NCBI GenBank assembly: GCA_900596015.1
Contig: UVIF01000023.1
Span: 434,001-498,000, forward strand
DNA length: 64,000 nucleotides
DNA from: Pseudomonas viridiflava
GTDB taxonomy: Bacteria; Pseudomonadota; Gammaproteobacteria; Pseudomonadales; Pseudomonadaceae
Reading direction: 5' to 3'
The stretch's first letter is position 1. Each line of letters starts with the position of its first letter. Shown here one piece after another: positions 1 through 8,153 of the stretch. The notes beneath the pieces were generated by a model. The model was not told where the DNA came from, did not search any database, and saw nothing but the letters and a program-made list of their open reading frames with translations. The translations under genes and the position numbers were made by a program.

Positions 1-693
1 CTTGAGCGTGCGTTTTTCGATACGCTTCTCGAAGGTGCCCTGGATCACCCGGTCGACGTAGATGCCGGGCGTGTGAATGTGCTCGGGCAGGAGCACGCCG
101 GGTTCGACGATTTCCTCGACCTCGACCACAGTGATGCGCCCGGCGCTTGCCGCCAGCGGGTTGAAGTTCTGTGCGGTATGGCGATAGATGACATTGCCGA
201 AATGGTCGGCCTTCCAGCCCTTGACGATGGCGAAGTCACCGGTGATGGCCTGCTCCAGAATGTACTGGCGGCCATTGAACTCACGTACTTCCTTGCCTTG
301 CGCTATCGGCGTGCCGTAGCCGGTGGCGGTGAAGAACGCGGGGATGCCAGCGCCGCCGGCGCGCATCTTTTCCGCCAGGGTGCCTTGAGGGGTCAGTTCG
401 ACTTCCAGTTCGCCATCGAGCAACTGTCGCTCGAACAGAGCGTTTTCGCCGACATAGGAGGCGATCATCTTGCGGATCTGCCGGTCTTCGAGCAGCACGC
501 CCAGGCCAAAGCCATCAACCCCGCAGTTGTTCGACACCACCGTGAGGTCACGCACGCCCAGCCGCTTGATTTCGGCGATGAGGTTTTCCGGAATGCCGCA
601 CAGGCCGAACCCGCCAGCCAGTACCGTCATGCCATCGCGCAGGCCTTCGAGTGCCTGGGCATAGGTTGCCACTCGTTTATCGAGTCCAGCCAT
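1..693 (-). CDS. CoA-transferase subunit A (alpha), 3-oxoacid/acyl type, partial at left edge
   Basis: Alpha subunit of a heterodimeric family I CoA-transferase, which moves CoA from an acyl-CoA donor to a 3-oxoacid such as acetoacetate or 3-oxoadipate. The reading frame starts at the ATG at 693 and stays open to base 1 (231 codons, no stop seen), so nearly all of the usual ~230-residue subunit is present. The glycine-rich motif LAGGFGLCGIPENLI lies near residues 25-40. The catalytic glutamate belongs to the beta subunit, expected just beyond the left edge. The gene diverges from a LysR regulator across 129 bp, a common arrangement for catabolic operons. The leader just before the ATG is rich in A and C (AACAAACAAAACAA). 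Whether the substrate is acetoacetate, 3-oxoadipate or another acid cannot be decided from this subunit. Confidence 0.88.
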   Translation of the reverse strand, partial: MAGLDKRVATYAQALEGLRDGMTVLAGGFGLCGIPENLIAEIKRLGVRDLTVVSNNCGVDGFGLGVLLEDRQIRKMIASYVGENALFERQLLDGELEVELTPQGTLAEKMRAGGAGIPAFFTATGYGTPIAQGKEVREFNGRQYILEQAITGDFAIVKGWKADHFGNVIYRHTAQNFNPLAASAGRITVVEVEEIVEPGVLLPEHIHTPGIYVDRVIQGTFEKRIEKRTLK

Positions 694-822
694 GATTGTT
701 CGCCTTGTTTTGTTTGTTATGGCGCCGTCACGTCGGCAACGGCAAGCGTGTCGGTATCTTCTCCCCACGGTGGTAATTTGTTAATTTTGTTTTTCTTGAG
801 GATTGATTGGTTTTGCAAATAG

Positions 823-1716
823 ATGAACGTCAGACAACTGCGCGCCTTTCTTGCTGTGGCCCAGGCGCTGAGCTTCGCCCAGGCCGGCGAGAAACTGCAC
901 CTTTCGCAACCGGCCTTGAGCCTGACCATCAAGGGCCTGGAAGAAGACCTGGGCGGCGCGCTGCTGATCCGCACTACGCGCAGCGTCAGCCTGACGCCGG
1001 AAGGTGAGGTGTTGGTGCCACTGGCGCGCCGCTTGCTGGCGGATTGGGACAATACCGAAGAGCTGCTGCGCCAGCACTTCACCCTGCAGTTGGGCAAAGT
1101 GTCCATCGCGGCCATGCCGTCATTCGCCGGCAACCTGCTGCCAGCGGCGCTGCGCATCTTTCGTGACCGGCACCCACGGGTCAATGTTGCCGTGCATGAC
1201 GTGATCAACGAGCACGTGGTGGAGATGGTCCGCCATCGCCGGGTGGAACTGGGCATAGGCTTCGAACCGGAAAGCACCTCGTCCCTGGTGTTCACGCCCT
1301 TCTACACCGATCGGTTCGTGGCGGTGGTAGCGGCCGATTCGCCGTTGGCCGAGCAGGCAATGCTCACTTGGGAGACTCTGCTCGCCCACGATTTCATTGC
1401 CCTGCAGCGCCCTTCCGCGGTTCGCCTGCTGCTGGAAAGCGCCATCAGCGAGCAGCATGGCAAGCTTGCGGTGGCATTCGAGAGCCATCAGTTGAGCACC
1501 ATCGGCCGCATGGTTGCCCACGGCCTGGGGGTGAGCGCGGTGCCGGCATTGTGCATCGAACAGATGCACGAGCTGGGCGCACGCTGCGTGCCGTTGGAGT
1601 CACCGCGCATCGAACGCCGTATCGGCCTGATGCGCCTGCCCGATCACAAGCTGTCGGCCGCCGCGCACGCGTTGATGGAAGTGCTGCTGGAGCACACGGC
1701 CCACCTTCGCCAGTGA
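823..1716 (+). CDS. LysR-family transcriptional regulator
   Basis: A 297-residue LysR-type regulator. An N-terminal winged helix-turn-helix (residues ~1-60; MNVRQLRAFLAVAQALSFAQ, then LHLSQPALSLTIKGLEEDLG) is followed by a periplasmic-binding-protein-like effector domain (~90-290). The length is normal for the family. It is divergent from the CoA-transferase gene, so the likely target is that operon, with autoregulation through the shared 129-bp spacer. That is an inference from position; I could not pick out a clear T-N11-A box. The effector is probably an intermediate of the pathway the CoA-transferase serves. Confidence 0.9.
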   Translation: MNVRQLRAFLAVAQALSFAQAGEKLHLSQPALSLTIKGLEEDLGGALLIRTTRSVSLTPEGEVLVPLARRLLADWDNTEELLRQHFTLQLGKVSIAAMPSFAGNLLPAALRIFRDRHPRVNVAVHDVINEHVVEMVRHRRVELGIGFEPESTSSLVFTPFYTDRFVAVVAADSPLAEQAMLTWETLLAHDFIALQRPSAVRLLLESAISEQHGKLAVAFESHQLSTIGRMVAHGLGVSAVPALCIEQMHELGARCVPLESPRIERRIGLMRLPDHKLSAAAHALMEVLLEHTAHLRQ

Positions 1717-1775
1717 TCCTGCCACCCGACGGTTTGAACCGCAGCCCGATGACACTGCCCAACCCACACGCTCCG

Positions 1776-1863
1776 TGTAGCAGCGACGTAAGCCGCGTCA
1801 GCGGTCCCCGCGGTATTCCGACCCGCCGCGTCGAGGCCGGACGCGGCTTGCGCCGCTGCTACA
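1776..1863. repeat. REP inverted pair, class 1
   Basis: Two inverted copies of a GC-rich REP-type sequence (consensus start TGTAGCAGCGGCGCAAGCCG) lie between the LysR gene and the aldo/keto reductase gene. The left copy is degenerate (TGTAGCAGCGACGTAAGCCG) and the right copy, in opposite orientation, is closer to consensus. The same class recurs at 32003-32065. Intergenic elements like this are mobilised by RAYT transposases in Pseudomonas; no such gene is in the window. Confidence 0.8.
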
Positions 1864-1900
1864 GGGGCGCTTAATTCCTTTTCCATCAAGGAGCATTGTG

Positions 1901-2722
1901 ATGAACAGCATTGATCTGGCCGGCAGGTCGGTACCACGCATTGGCCAGGGGACTTGGCGCATGGGCGAAGATCCGGCCCGTGCACGGCAGGAAATCGCCG
2001 CGCTGCAGCAAGGTATCGACCTGGGCCTGACCCTGCTCGACACCGCTGAAATGTACGGCGAAGGCGGCGCCGAGAAGATCGTCGGGCAAGCCATTCAGGG
2101 GCGTCGCGACGACGTCATGCTGGTCAGCAAAGTCTACCCGCACAACGCCAGCAGCCAGGGCGTGATCAAGGCCTGCGAGCGCAGCCTGCAGCGCCTGAAC
2201 ACCGAGCGCATCGACCTGTATCTGCTGCACTGGCGCGGCCAGTATCTCTTGAGCGAAACCGTCGAAGCCTTCGAGCGTCTGCAGGCCCAGGGCAAGATCG
2301 GCCGTTGGGGCGTGTCGAATTTCGATGTCGATGACATGACCGAGCTGGACGACGCCGGATGCGCGACCAACCAGGTGCTGTACAACCTGGAAGAGCGCGG
2401 CATCGAGTTCGACCTGTTGCCGTGGTGCGCGAAGCAGGCGATGCCACTGATGGCGTATTGTCCGATTGCCCAGGGCGGTCGCCTGCTCGACCAACCCGCC
2501 TTGCGCCAGGTAGCCGAGCGTCACGGCATCACCCCGGCCCAGGCGTGCCTGGCCTGGGTCGTGCGCCACGAGAACGTGATCGCGATCCCCAAGGCTTCCA
2601 CGCCCGAGCACGTAAGGCTGAATGCCGGGGCCTTGCAGGTGAAGCTCGACGAAGCGGATCTAGCCTCGCTGGATGCCGCCTACCCACCGCCCCTGCGCAA
2701 GCAGCGCCTCAACATGGTTTGA
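1901..2722 (+). CDS. Aldo/keto reductase
   Basis: A 273-residue NADPH-dependent aldo/keto reductase, a cytosolic TIM-barrel enzyme that reduces aldehydes and ketones. The catalytic tetrad can be assigned as Asp47 (LLDTAEMYG), Tyr52, Lys77 (LVSKVYP) and His110 (LLHW). The ATG at 1901 is preferred over the GTG at 1898 because AAGGAG at 1888-1893 is spaced correctly for it. The C-terminal NADPH-binding signature (AIPKASTPEHVRLN) is present. It is close to the group that includes diketogluconate reductase-like proteins, but substrate cannot be inferred. It follows a REP pair and is probably transcribed alone; the next gene converges on it. Confidence 0.92.
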   Translation: MNSIDLAGRSVPRIGQGTWRMGEDPARARQEIAALQQGIDLGLTLLDTAEMYGEGGAEKIVGQAIQGRRDDVMLVSKVYPHNASSQGVIKACERSLQRLNTERIDLYLLHWRGQYLLSETVEAFERLQAQGKIGRWGVSNFDVDDMTELDDAGCATNQVLYNLEERGIEFDLLPWCAKQAMPLMAYCPIAQGGRLLDQPALRQVAERHGITPAQACLAWVVRHENVIAIPKASTPEHVRLNAGALQVKLDEADLASLDAAYPPPLRKQRLNMV

Positions 2723-2766
2723 ACGCAACCGTCTGAACCGGCAACGCGGCGCAGACCACTGGCGGA

Positions 2767-3300
2767 TCAATCGTCGAGCGGCTGCGGCGCCTTGCTCGGC
2801 TTGGCCGCCTTGCCTGGTTTGCTGGCAGGCTCCTGGGCAGCAGGCGCCGCGGCTGCGGGCGCACTGGCGTCCTTTTCAGTCGCCGGCAACTGGTCGATGG
2901 TGCTGAACAGCTGTGAAGGCTCGACGTAACCCGCCTGTTCGAGCTTCTTCTCGCCGTCCTTGCCCAACAGCACGAACTTCTGGCTGGACCCGGCACCCAG
3001 CTTCAAGTCGCGGATCAGCGACATGGTGGCTTGCGGGTCGAGATCCTTGCCGTCGCGTTGGCCAATGGTATTGATCACGGTGTACAGGACCATGCCGCGC
3101 TGCTTGAAGCCGTCGCGGTTGGCGGGTTCTTCCAGCGCCTTGCGCAGCTTCAGCAGGTTGGGATCCACGGAGCTTGGAGCAATCACCACCAGCGGCCGGG
3201 CCCTCCCGCGGTCCTGGGCCAGGGGGCTGTCGCCATCGGCGGCCAGCAAGGGTGCGGCGAACGCGAACAGGGTGGCGAGGGTCAGCGACCGGATCATCAT
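2767..3300 (-). CDS. DUF4174 domain-containing secreted protein
   Basis: A 177-residue exported protein. The N-terminus (MMIRSLTLATLFAFAAPLLA) is a typical Sec signal peptide with cleavage near residue 21. The central part (PLVVIAPSSVDPNLLKLRKAL, then KFVLLGKDGEKK) matches my recollection of the DUF4174 family, predicted to have a thioredoxin-like fold without the CXXC pair; none is seen here. The last ~35 residues are Ala/Pro/Lys-rich and low-complexity. A good ribosome site (AAGGAG) precedes the ATG at 3300. Function is unknown. It is convergent with the aldo/keto reductase and downstream of the EamA exporter on the same strand, 31 bp away, so the two may be co-transcribed. Confidence 0.85.
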   Translation of the reverse strand: MMIRSLTLATLFAFAAPLLAADGDSPLAQDRGRARPLVVIAPSSVDPNLLKLRKALEEPANRDGFKQRGMVLYTVINTIGQRDGKDLDPQATMSLIRDLKLGAGSSQKFVLLGKDGEKKLEQAGYVEPSQLFSTIDQLPATEKDASAPAAAAPAAQEPASKPGKAAKPSKAPQPLDD

Positions 3301-3331
3301 GCTGCATCTCCTTGACGTATCGATGGCCTCA

Positions 3332-4234
3332 TCATTGCAGAGATTTCGCCTCGGTGCGACCCGTGCCTGGCCGGCTGAACAGGCTGCTGCCGAACACGTT
3401 GATCAACAGCCCGACCATGACCAGCGCCCCGCCCCACCACTGCAATGCACCCAGGCGCTCGCCCAGGATCCAGGCCGAGGAACTCAAGCCCACCACCGGC
3501 ACCAGCAACGAAAACGGTGCTACCTTGCCCGCCGGATAGCGCGACAACAGCTTGCTCCACAAGCTGTAGCCGAGCACCGTTGCCACGGCTGCCAGATAGA
3601 CCAGGCTACCGATGGATTTCCAGCCGATACCCAACAGCGATTGCTGGATCAGTGCCGGACCTTCCAGCCACAGTGACAATGCGAAGAACGGCAAGGGCGG
3701 AATCAATGCGCCCCAGATCACCAGCGCGACCAGGTCGATGTTGCCGAAGCGGCGGGTGATGACATTGCCCATCGCCCACATCGACGCTGCGCACAGGGTC
3801 AGCAAGACCGCCATCAGCGGCGTGGCCTGATCGCTTTCCAGGCCGATCATCGCCAGCCCTCCGGCCGCTACCAGCAAGCCGACCGCGCTGGCGGCGCGCA
3901 GCCGCTCGCCAATGAACAGCGCAGCGAAGAACAAGGTGAAGAAGGCCTGCGATTGCAGCACCAGCGAGGCCAGGCCGGCGGGCATGCCATTGGCCATGGC
4001 CTCGAACAGGAACGCGAACTGGCCAAGGGAGATGGTCGCACCATAGGCGATCAGCCAGCGCAGCGGCAGGTTCGGCCGGCGGATGAAGAACACCGCGGGA
4101 ATCGCCACCAAAGTGAAGCGCAGGCCGCCCAGCAGCATCGGCGGCAAGCCATCGAGGCCGTAGCGGATCACCACGAAATTCAAACCCCATACAACGATCA
4201 CGACCAGGGCCAACATCAGGTCTCTAGGTGCCAC
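3332..4234 (-). CDS. eamA: EamA-type drug/metabolite exporter (O-acetylserine/cysteine exporter-like)
   Basis: A 300-residue inner-membrane protein with about ten hydrophobic helices arranged as two EamA repeats. The N-terminus (VVIVVWGLNFVVIRYGL) and the segments GMPAGLASLVLQSQAFFTL, LVIWGALIPPLPFF and APFSLLVPVVGL closely resemble E. coli EamA (YdeD) as I remember it, which exports O-acetylserine and cysteine. Transport substrate here is therefore an inference from similarity. Translation appears to start at a GTG (4234) with GGAGG four to five bases upstream. The C-terminus is short and polar. Confidence 0.85.
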   Translation of the reverse strand: MAPRDLMLALVVIVVWGLNFVVIRYGLDGLPPMLLGGLRFTLVAIPAVFFIRRPNLPLRWLIAYGATISLGQFAFLFEAMANGMPAGLASLVLQSQAFFTLFFAALFIGERLRAASAVGLLVAAGGLAMIGLESDQATPLMAVLLTLCAASMWAMGNVITRRFGNIDLVALVIWGALIPPLPFFALSLWLEGPALIQQSLLGIGWKSIGSLVYLAAVATVLGYSLWSKLLSRYPAGKVAPFSLLVPVVGLSSSAWILGERLGALQWWGGALVMVGLLINVFGSSLFSRPGTGRTEAKSLQ

Positions 4235-4411
4235 GGTACCTCCACAGGTTCAGGTCAGTCCGTACGGATAAGCCTGCCCATTCTTGCCCATCGCGGACCT
4301 TGGCGTGAACCTGTTTCAAAACTTTTCTGAAGCTGGTCGCCTCGCGAGTGTTCAGCATCCCGTCCCCCTTGAGCTAGAGTGGGAGCACAGTGCCCCTTGA
4401 GGAATCGAACG

Positions 4412-4837
4412 ATGCGTGTGTTCTGGATAATGCTGGCCGCGGCAAGCCTGTCGGGTTGTACCTCGTTTCGCGCTGATTCGGAGCATTTGAAAGCCGTCCC
4501 GGCCGAACGCCTGTCGGCCTGGCAACAGACCCTTTCGCCCTCGAGCGAACTGGTGGTGGACCGCGACATCGGCATGCTGGGCGGCGGCTGTTACGTGGCG
4601 CTGCTGATCGACCGCGAACCCGCCGCGCTGCTGGCCGTGGGTGAAGTGGCGACCTTCCACCTGCCGCCGGGCGAACACATCGTCGGTATCACCACCGACA
4701 AACAAGGTGGCCTGCTGTGCAGCAAAGGCCGCCTGAATCGCGAACTGCGCCTGCAGGCACAGCCCGGCGAGCGCCAGCACCTGCGTATCGTCAGCGAAGC
4801 CAAGAGCGGCTTCGGCATCGTGCTGGATCCGCGCTGA
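4412..4837 (+). CDS. Putative lipoprotein of unknown function
   Basis: A 141-residue protein that begins with a lipoprotein signal (MRVFWIMLAAASLSGC); the lipobox LSGC puts the lipidated cysteine at residue 16 and Thr/Ser follow, so outer-membrane retention is likely. The mature part is a compact domain with a Gly-rich turn (MLGGGCYVALLIDREPAALL) and a beta-rich stretch (FHLPPGEHIVGI), reminiscent of DUF2846-type lipoproteins, though that assignment is tentative. The ATG at 4412 is chosen because the upstream in-frame extension would disrupt the signal peptide. It is diverging from eamA and followed by a GNAT gene 47 bp downstream. Confidence 0.75.
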   Translation: MRVFWIMLAAASLSGCTSFRADSEHLKAVPAERLSAWQQTLSPSSELVVDRDIGMLGGGCYVALLIDREPAALLAVGEVATFHLPPGEHIVGITTDKQGGLLCSKGRLNRELRLQAQPGERQHLRIVSEAKSGFGIVLDPR

Positions 4838-4884
4838 GGTCGGTGCAACCTTCTTGCCTCACTCTGCTCACGTCAGGAGTCGTC

Positions 4885-5607
4885 ATGCCCAGCAACCAGA
4901 ACAGCCACGCCGAGCACCACCAGCCAGTCGGTCACGCCCTCCCCGAGTGGAGCGCTCGCCCTCGCCCGGCCCACGACGTCATCGAGGGGCGCTATTGCCG
5001 GCTCGAACCGCTGAACGCTGCGGCCCACGCCGAAGACCTGTTCAGTGGCTATTGCCAACAGACCGATGGCAGCGACTGGACCTACCTGCCGGTCGGACCG
5101 TTTGCCGACCTGGACAGCTATCGCACGCATTTGCAGCACGCGGCAGCCAGCCAGGATCCGCAACACTGGGCAGTGATCGACCTGCGCACCCAGCGCGCGG
5201 TGGGCACCCTGGCCTTGATGCGCATGGATCCGGCCAACGGCGTCATCGAGGTCGGTCATGTGACGTTCTCGCCGCTGATGAAACGCACCCCCCTCTCGAC
5301 CGAAGCGCAGTACCTGTTGATGCGCCGAGTGTTCGACGAACTGGGTTACCGCCGCTACGAATGGAAGTGCGACGCCCTCAACGAGCCCTCGCGCAAGGCC
5401 GCAGCGCGGCTGGGCTTCAGCTTCGAAGGCATCTTCCGCCAGGCGCTGGTGTACAAGGGCCGCAACCGCGATACCGCCTGGTTTTCCATCATCGACAGCG
5501 AATGGCCGGCACTGCGCGCAGCGTTCGAGCGGTGGCTGGCGGCGGATAACTTCGATGCTGCCGGCCAGCAGCTGACGGCGTTGACCGCCGGCCGCCAGCA
5601 ACATTGA
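4885..5607 (+). CDS. GNAT-family N-acetyltransferase (RimJ/RimL-like)
   Basis: A 240-residue acetyltransferase of the RimL-like GNAT subfamily. The conserved segments run in the normal order: VIEGRYCRLEPL near the start, VIEVGHVTFSPLMKRTPLST in the middle, and the acetyl-CoA-binding/C-terminal region YRRYEWKCDALNEPSRKAAA with RLGFSFEGIFRQ. Such proteins acetylate protein N-termini, amino acids or small amines; the substrate is unknown. The start at 4885 is set by CAGGAG at 4874-4879. It is probably expressed with the upstream lipoprotein gene. Confidence 0.88.
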   Translation: MPSNQNSHAEHHQPVGHALPEWSARPRPAHDVIEGRYCRLEPLNAAAHAEDLFSGYCQQTDGSDWTYLPVGPFADLDSYRTHLQHAAASQDPQHWAVIDLRTQRAVGTLALMRMDPANGVIEVGHVTFSPLMKRTPLSTEAQYLLMRRVFDELGYRRYEWKCDALNEPSRKAAARLGFSFEGIFRQALVYKGRNRDTAWFSIIDSEWPALRAAFERWLAADNFDAAGQQLTALTAGRQQH

Positions 5608-5682
5608 GAAACACGGCTATTCTTGCGATTGGCGAAGCGATTCGCTTTTTGCTCCCCATCCGCAGAAGAAGAGAGCCACCTC

Positions 5683-7410
5683 TTGAAACTCGAACCCTTG
5701 CCCAAGTCGCTGATCGCCCTTGCGTTCGCGCTGGTGCCCGCCTGTACATTCGCCGCCTCTCCCGCCCCCGTCGCTGCCGAGAACGGCATGGTCGTCACCG
5801 CGCAGCAACTGGCCACCTACATTGGCGTGGATGTGCTCAAGGACGGCGGCAATGCCGTCGATGCCGCCGTGGCCGTAGGCTATGCCCTGGCCGTGGTCTA
5901 CCCGGCTGCAGGCAACATCGGCGGCGGTGGCTTCATGACCCTGCAGATGGCCGACGGCCGCAAGACCTTCCTCGACTTCCGCGAGAAGGCGCCGCTGGCC
6001 GCCACCGCCGACATGTACCTGGACAAGGCCGGCAACGTCATCGAGGGTTTGAGCACCGATGGCCATTTGTCGGTAGGGATCCCCGGCACGGTTTCGGGCA
6101 TGGAGCTGGCCTTGCAGAAGTACGGCACCTTCAAACGCGCCGATCTGCTGGCGCCGGCCATCAAACTGGCGGACGAAGGTTTCACCCTGGCCCAGGGCGA
6201 CGTCGATCTGCTGGAAACCGCCACCGAGGACTTCCGCAAGGACAGCCAGGATTCGGCAAAGATCTTTCTCAAGCAGGGCCAGCCGTTCAAGGCCGGCGAG
6301 AAGCTGGTGCAGAAGGACTTGGCGCGCACCCTGCGGGAAATCTCCGACAAGGGTAACGCCGGGTTCTACCAAGGCTGGGTGGCCAAGGCCATCGTCGATT
6401 CGAGTCAGGCAGGCAAAGGCATCATCACCCAGGCCGACCTCGACAAGTACAAGACCCGCGAACTGGATCCGATCGAGTGCGACTACCGCGGCTACCATGT
6501 GGTTTCCGCGCCACCGCCCAGCTCCGGCGGCGTGGTCATCTGCCAGATCATGAACATCCTTCAGGGTTACCCGATGGCCGAGCTTGGCTATGGCTCGGCG
6601 CAGGGCATGCACTACCAGATCGAAGCCATGCGCCACGCCTATGTGGACCGCAACAGCTACCTGGGCGACCCGGATTTCGTCAAGAACCCCATCGCGCACC
6701 TGCTCGACGCCAACTACGCGACCAAGCTGCGCGACAGCATCGCACCGAACAAGGCTGGGGTTTCCGCCGAAATCAAGCCGGGTGTGGCGCCCCATGAGGG
6801 CAGCAACACCACCCATTACTCCATCGTCGACAAATGGGGCAACGCGGTGTCGGTGACCTACACCCTCAACGGCTGGTTCGGCGCGCGGGTCATGGCCAGC
6901 GGTACCGGCATCCTGCTCAACGACGAAATGGACGACTTCACCTCCAAGGTCGGCGTGGCCAACATGTACGGGCTGGTCCAGGGCGAGGCCAACGCCATCG
7001 CGCCGTACAAGACGCCGCTGTCCTCCATGAGCCCGACCATCGTCACCAAGGACGGCAAGCCAGTCATGGTGCTCGGCACGCCCGGCGGCAGCAGGATCAT
7101 CACTGCCACCCTGCTGACCATGCTCAATGTCATCGACTACGGCATGGACATCCAGCAGGCGGTCAATGCGCCGCGTTTCCACCAGCAGTGGATGCCCGAC
7201 GTCACCAACCTGGAAAACTTCGCCATCAGCCCTGACACCCGCAAGATTCTTGAAAGCTGGGGGCACAAGTTCGGTGAGCCGCAGGATGCCAACCACCTGG
7301 CTGCGATTCTGGTAGGCGCTCCGGCCCTGGGCGCCAAACCGGTGGCCAACAACCGTTTCTACGGTGCCAACGATCCACGCCGCAACACCGGTCTTGCCGC
7401 AGGCTACTGA
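5683..7410 (+). CDS. ggt: Gamma-glutamyltransferase (glutathione hydrolase), periplasmic
   Basis: A 575-residue precursor of gamma-glutamyltranspeptidase, which cleaves the gamma-glutamyl bond of glutathione and transfers the group to water or amino acids in the periplasm. The proposed start is the TTG at 5683, preceded by an AGAAGAGAG ribosome site; it gives a clean signal peptide (LIALAFALVPACTFAA). An ATG at 5623 would add 20 non-hydrophobic residues. Self-cleavage should occur before Thr376 in SNTTHYS, the conserved nucleophile that begins the small subunit. Gly-Gly near the end of the substrate pocket (GTPGGSRI) is also present. The length is normal. A GC hairpin follows the stop but has no T-run. 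Confidence 0.95.
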   Translation: MKLEPLPKSLIALAFALVPACTFAASPAPVAAENGMVVTAQQLATYIGVDVLKDGGNAVDAAVAVGYALAVVYPAAGNIGGGGFMTLQMADGRKTFLDFREKAPLAATADMYLDKAGNVIEGLSTDGHLSVGIPGTVSGMELALQKYGTFKRADLLAPAIKLADEGFTLAQGDVDLLETATEDFRKDSQDSAKIFLKQGQPFKAGEKLVQKDLARTLREISDKGNAGFYQGWVAKAIVDSSQAGKGIITQADLDKYKTRELDPIECDYRGYHVVSAPPPSSGGVVICQIMNILQGYPMAELGYGSAQGMHYQIEAMRHAYVDRNSYLGDPDFVKNPIAHLLDANYATKLRDSIAPNKAGVSAEIKPGVAPHEGSNTTHYSIVDKWGNAVSVTYTLNGWFGARVMASGTGILLNDEMDDFTSKVGVANMYGLVQGEANAIAPYKTPLSSMSPTIVTKDGKPVMVLGTPGGSRIITATLLTMLNVIDYGMDIQQAVNAPRFHQQWMPDVTNLENFAISPDTRKILESWGHKFGEPQDANHLAAILVGAPALGAKPVANNRFYGANDPRRNTGLAAGY

Positions 7411-7557
7411 CCCGGCAAACGCACGGGCAGGCCTGCAGTCGGGCCTGTCCGCCCGCCGCACCGAAGACGAATCCGCCTGAACTTTCCATTTTCCTCCGTG
7501 CTCAGATTTTCTGATCGCCTGGCGTGCCAGGCACCTACTGAGCCGAGGAAGACCTTC

Positions 7558-8121
7558 ATGAGTACCCAACTGCAAGGCAAGAAAGTCCTGTTCATCACTG
7601 CCAACACCGGCATCGAACGCGATGAATTGCTCAAGCCCCTCGAAGCGCTGCGCGAAGCAGGCGCCACCGTGACCCACGCTTCGAGCGAAGGCGGCACCGT
7701 GCAGACCTTCCAGCAGGACACCGAGAAAGACCGCACCGTTGAATCCGACGGCAAGATCCAGGGCCTGAGCGCCAGCGACTTCGACGCACTGGTGATCCCC
7801 GGCGGCACCGTGAATGCCGACACCCTGCGCCAGGACACCGATGCCCAGCAACTGGTCAAGGCATTCGCCGAGGCCGGCAAGGTCGTGGCCGCCATCTGCC
7901 ATGGTCCGTGGCTGCTGATCAATGCCGGTGTGATTCCCGGTAAAACCCTGACCTCGTACCCCAGCGTCAGCCTCGACCTGACCAACGCCGGTGCTGCCGG
8001 CTGGGTCGATCAAGAGGTCAAGCAGTGCGGTGCCAACGGCTGGACCCTGATCACCTCGCGCAACCCGAAGGATATTCCGGCCTTCAATGACGCCATCATC
8101 AAAGCCCTCGGCACCGCCTGA
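7558..8121 (+). CDS. DJ-1/PfpI-family protein (type 1 glutamine amidotransferase-like)
   Basis: A 187-residue cytosolic protein of the DJ-1/PfpI superfamily. The nucleophile elbow VAAICHGPWLLI places the reactive cysteine at 114 next to His115, and the conserved acidic partner region EGGTVQ lies near residue 43. The length and the motif ALVIPGGTVNADTLR match the YhbO/YfkM-like branch, described as stress-protective with protease or glyoxalase/deglycase activities; which applies is not decidable here. The ATG at 7558 has GAGGAAG in front. It is 32 bp upstream of the old yellow enzyme gene, so both may form an oxidative or electrophile-stress pair. Confidence 0.9.
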   Translation: MSTQLQGKKVLFITANTGIERDELLKPLEALREAGATVTHASSEGGTVQTFQQDTEKDRTVESDGKIQGLSASDFDALVIPGGTVNADTLRQDTDAQQLVKAFAEAGKVVAAICHGPWLLINAGVIPGKTLTSYPSVSLDLTNAGAAGWVDQEVKQCGANGWTLITSRNPKDIPAFNDAIIKALGTA

Positions 8122-8153
8122 GCCGCCTTCAACCCACAGACCAGGGAGACCAG

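Noticed and set aside
5617..8013. A 798-residue reading frame on the minus strand opposite ggt and the PfpI-like gene
   Set aside because: It is the antisense shadow of two well-supported genes in GC-rich DNA; no recognisable domain or ribosome site.
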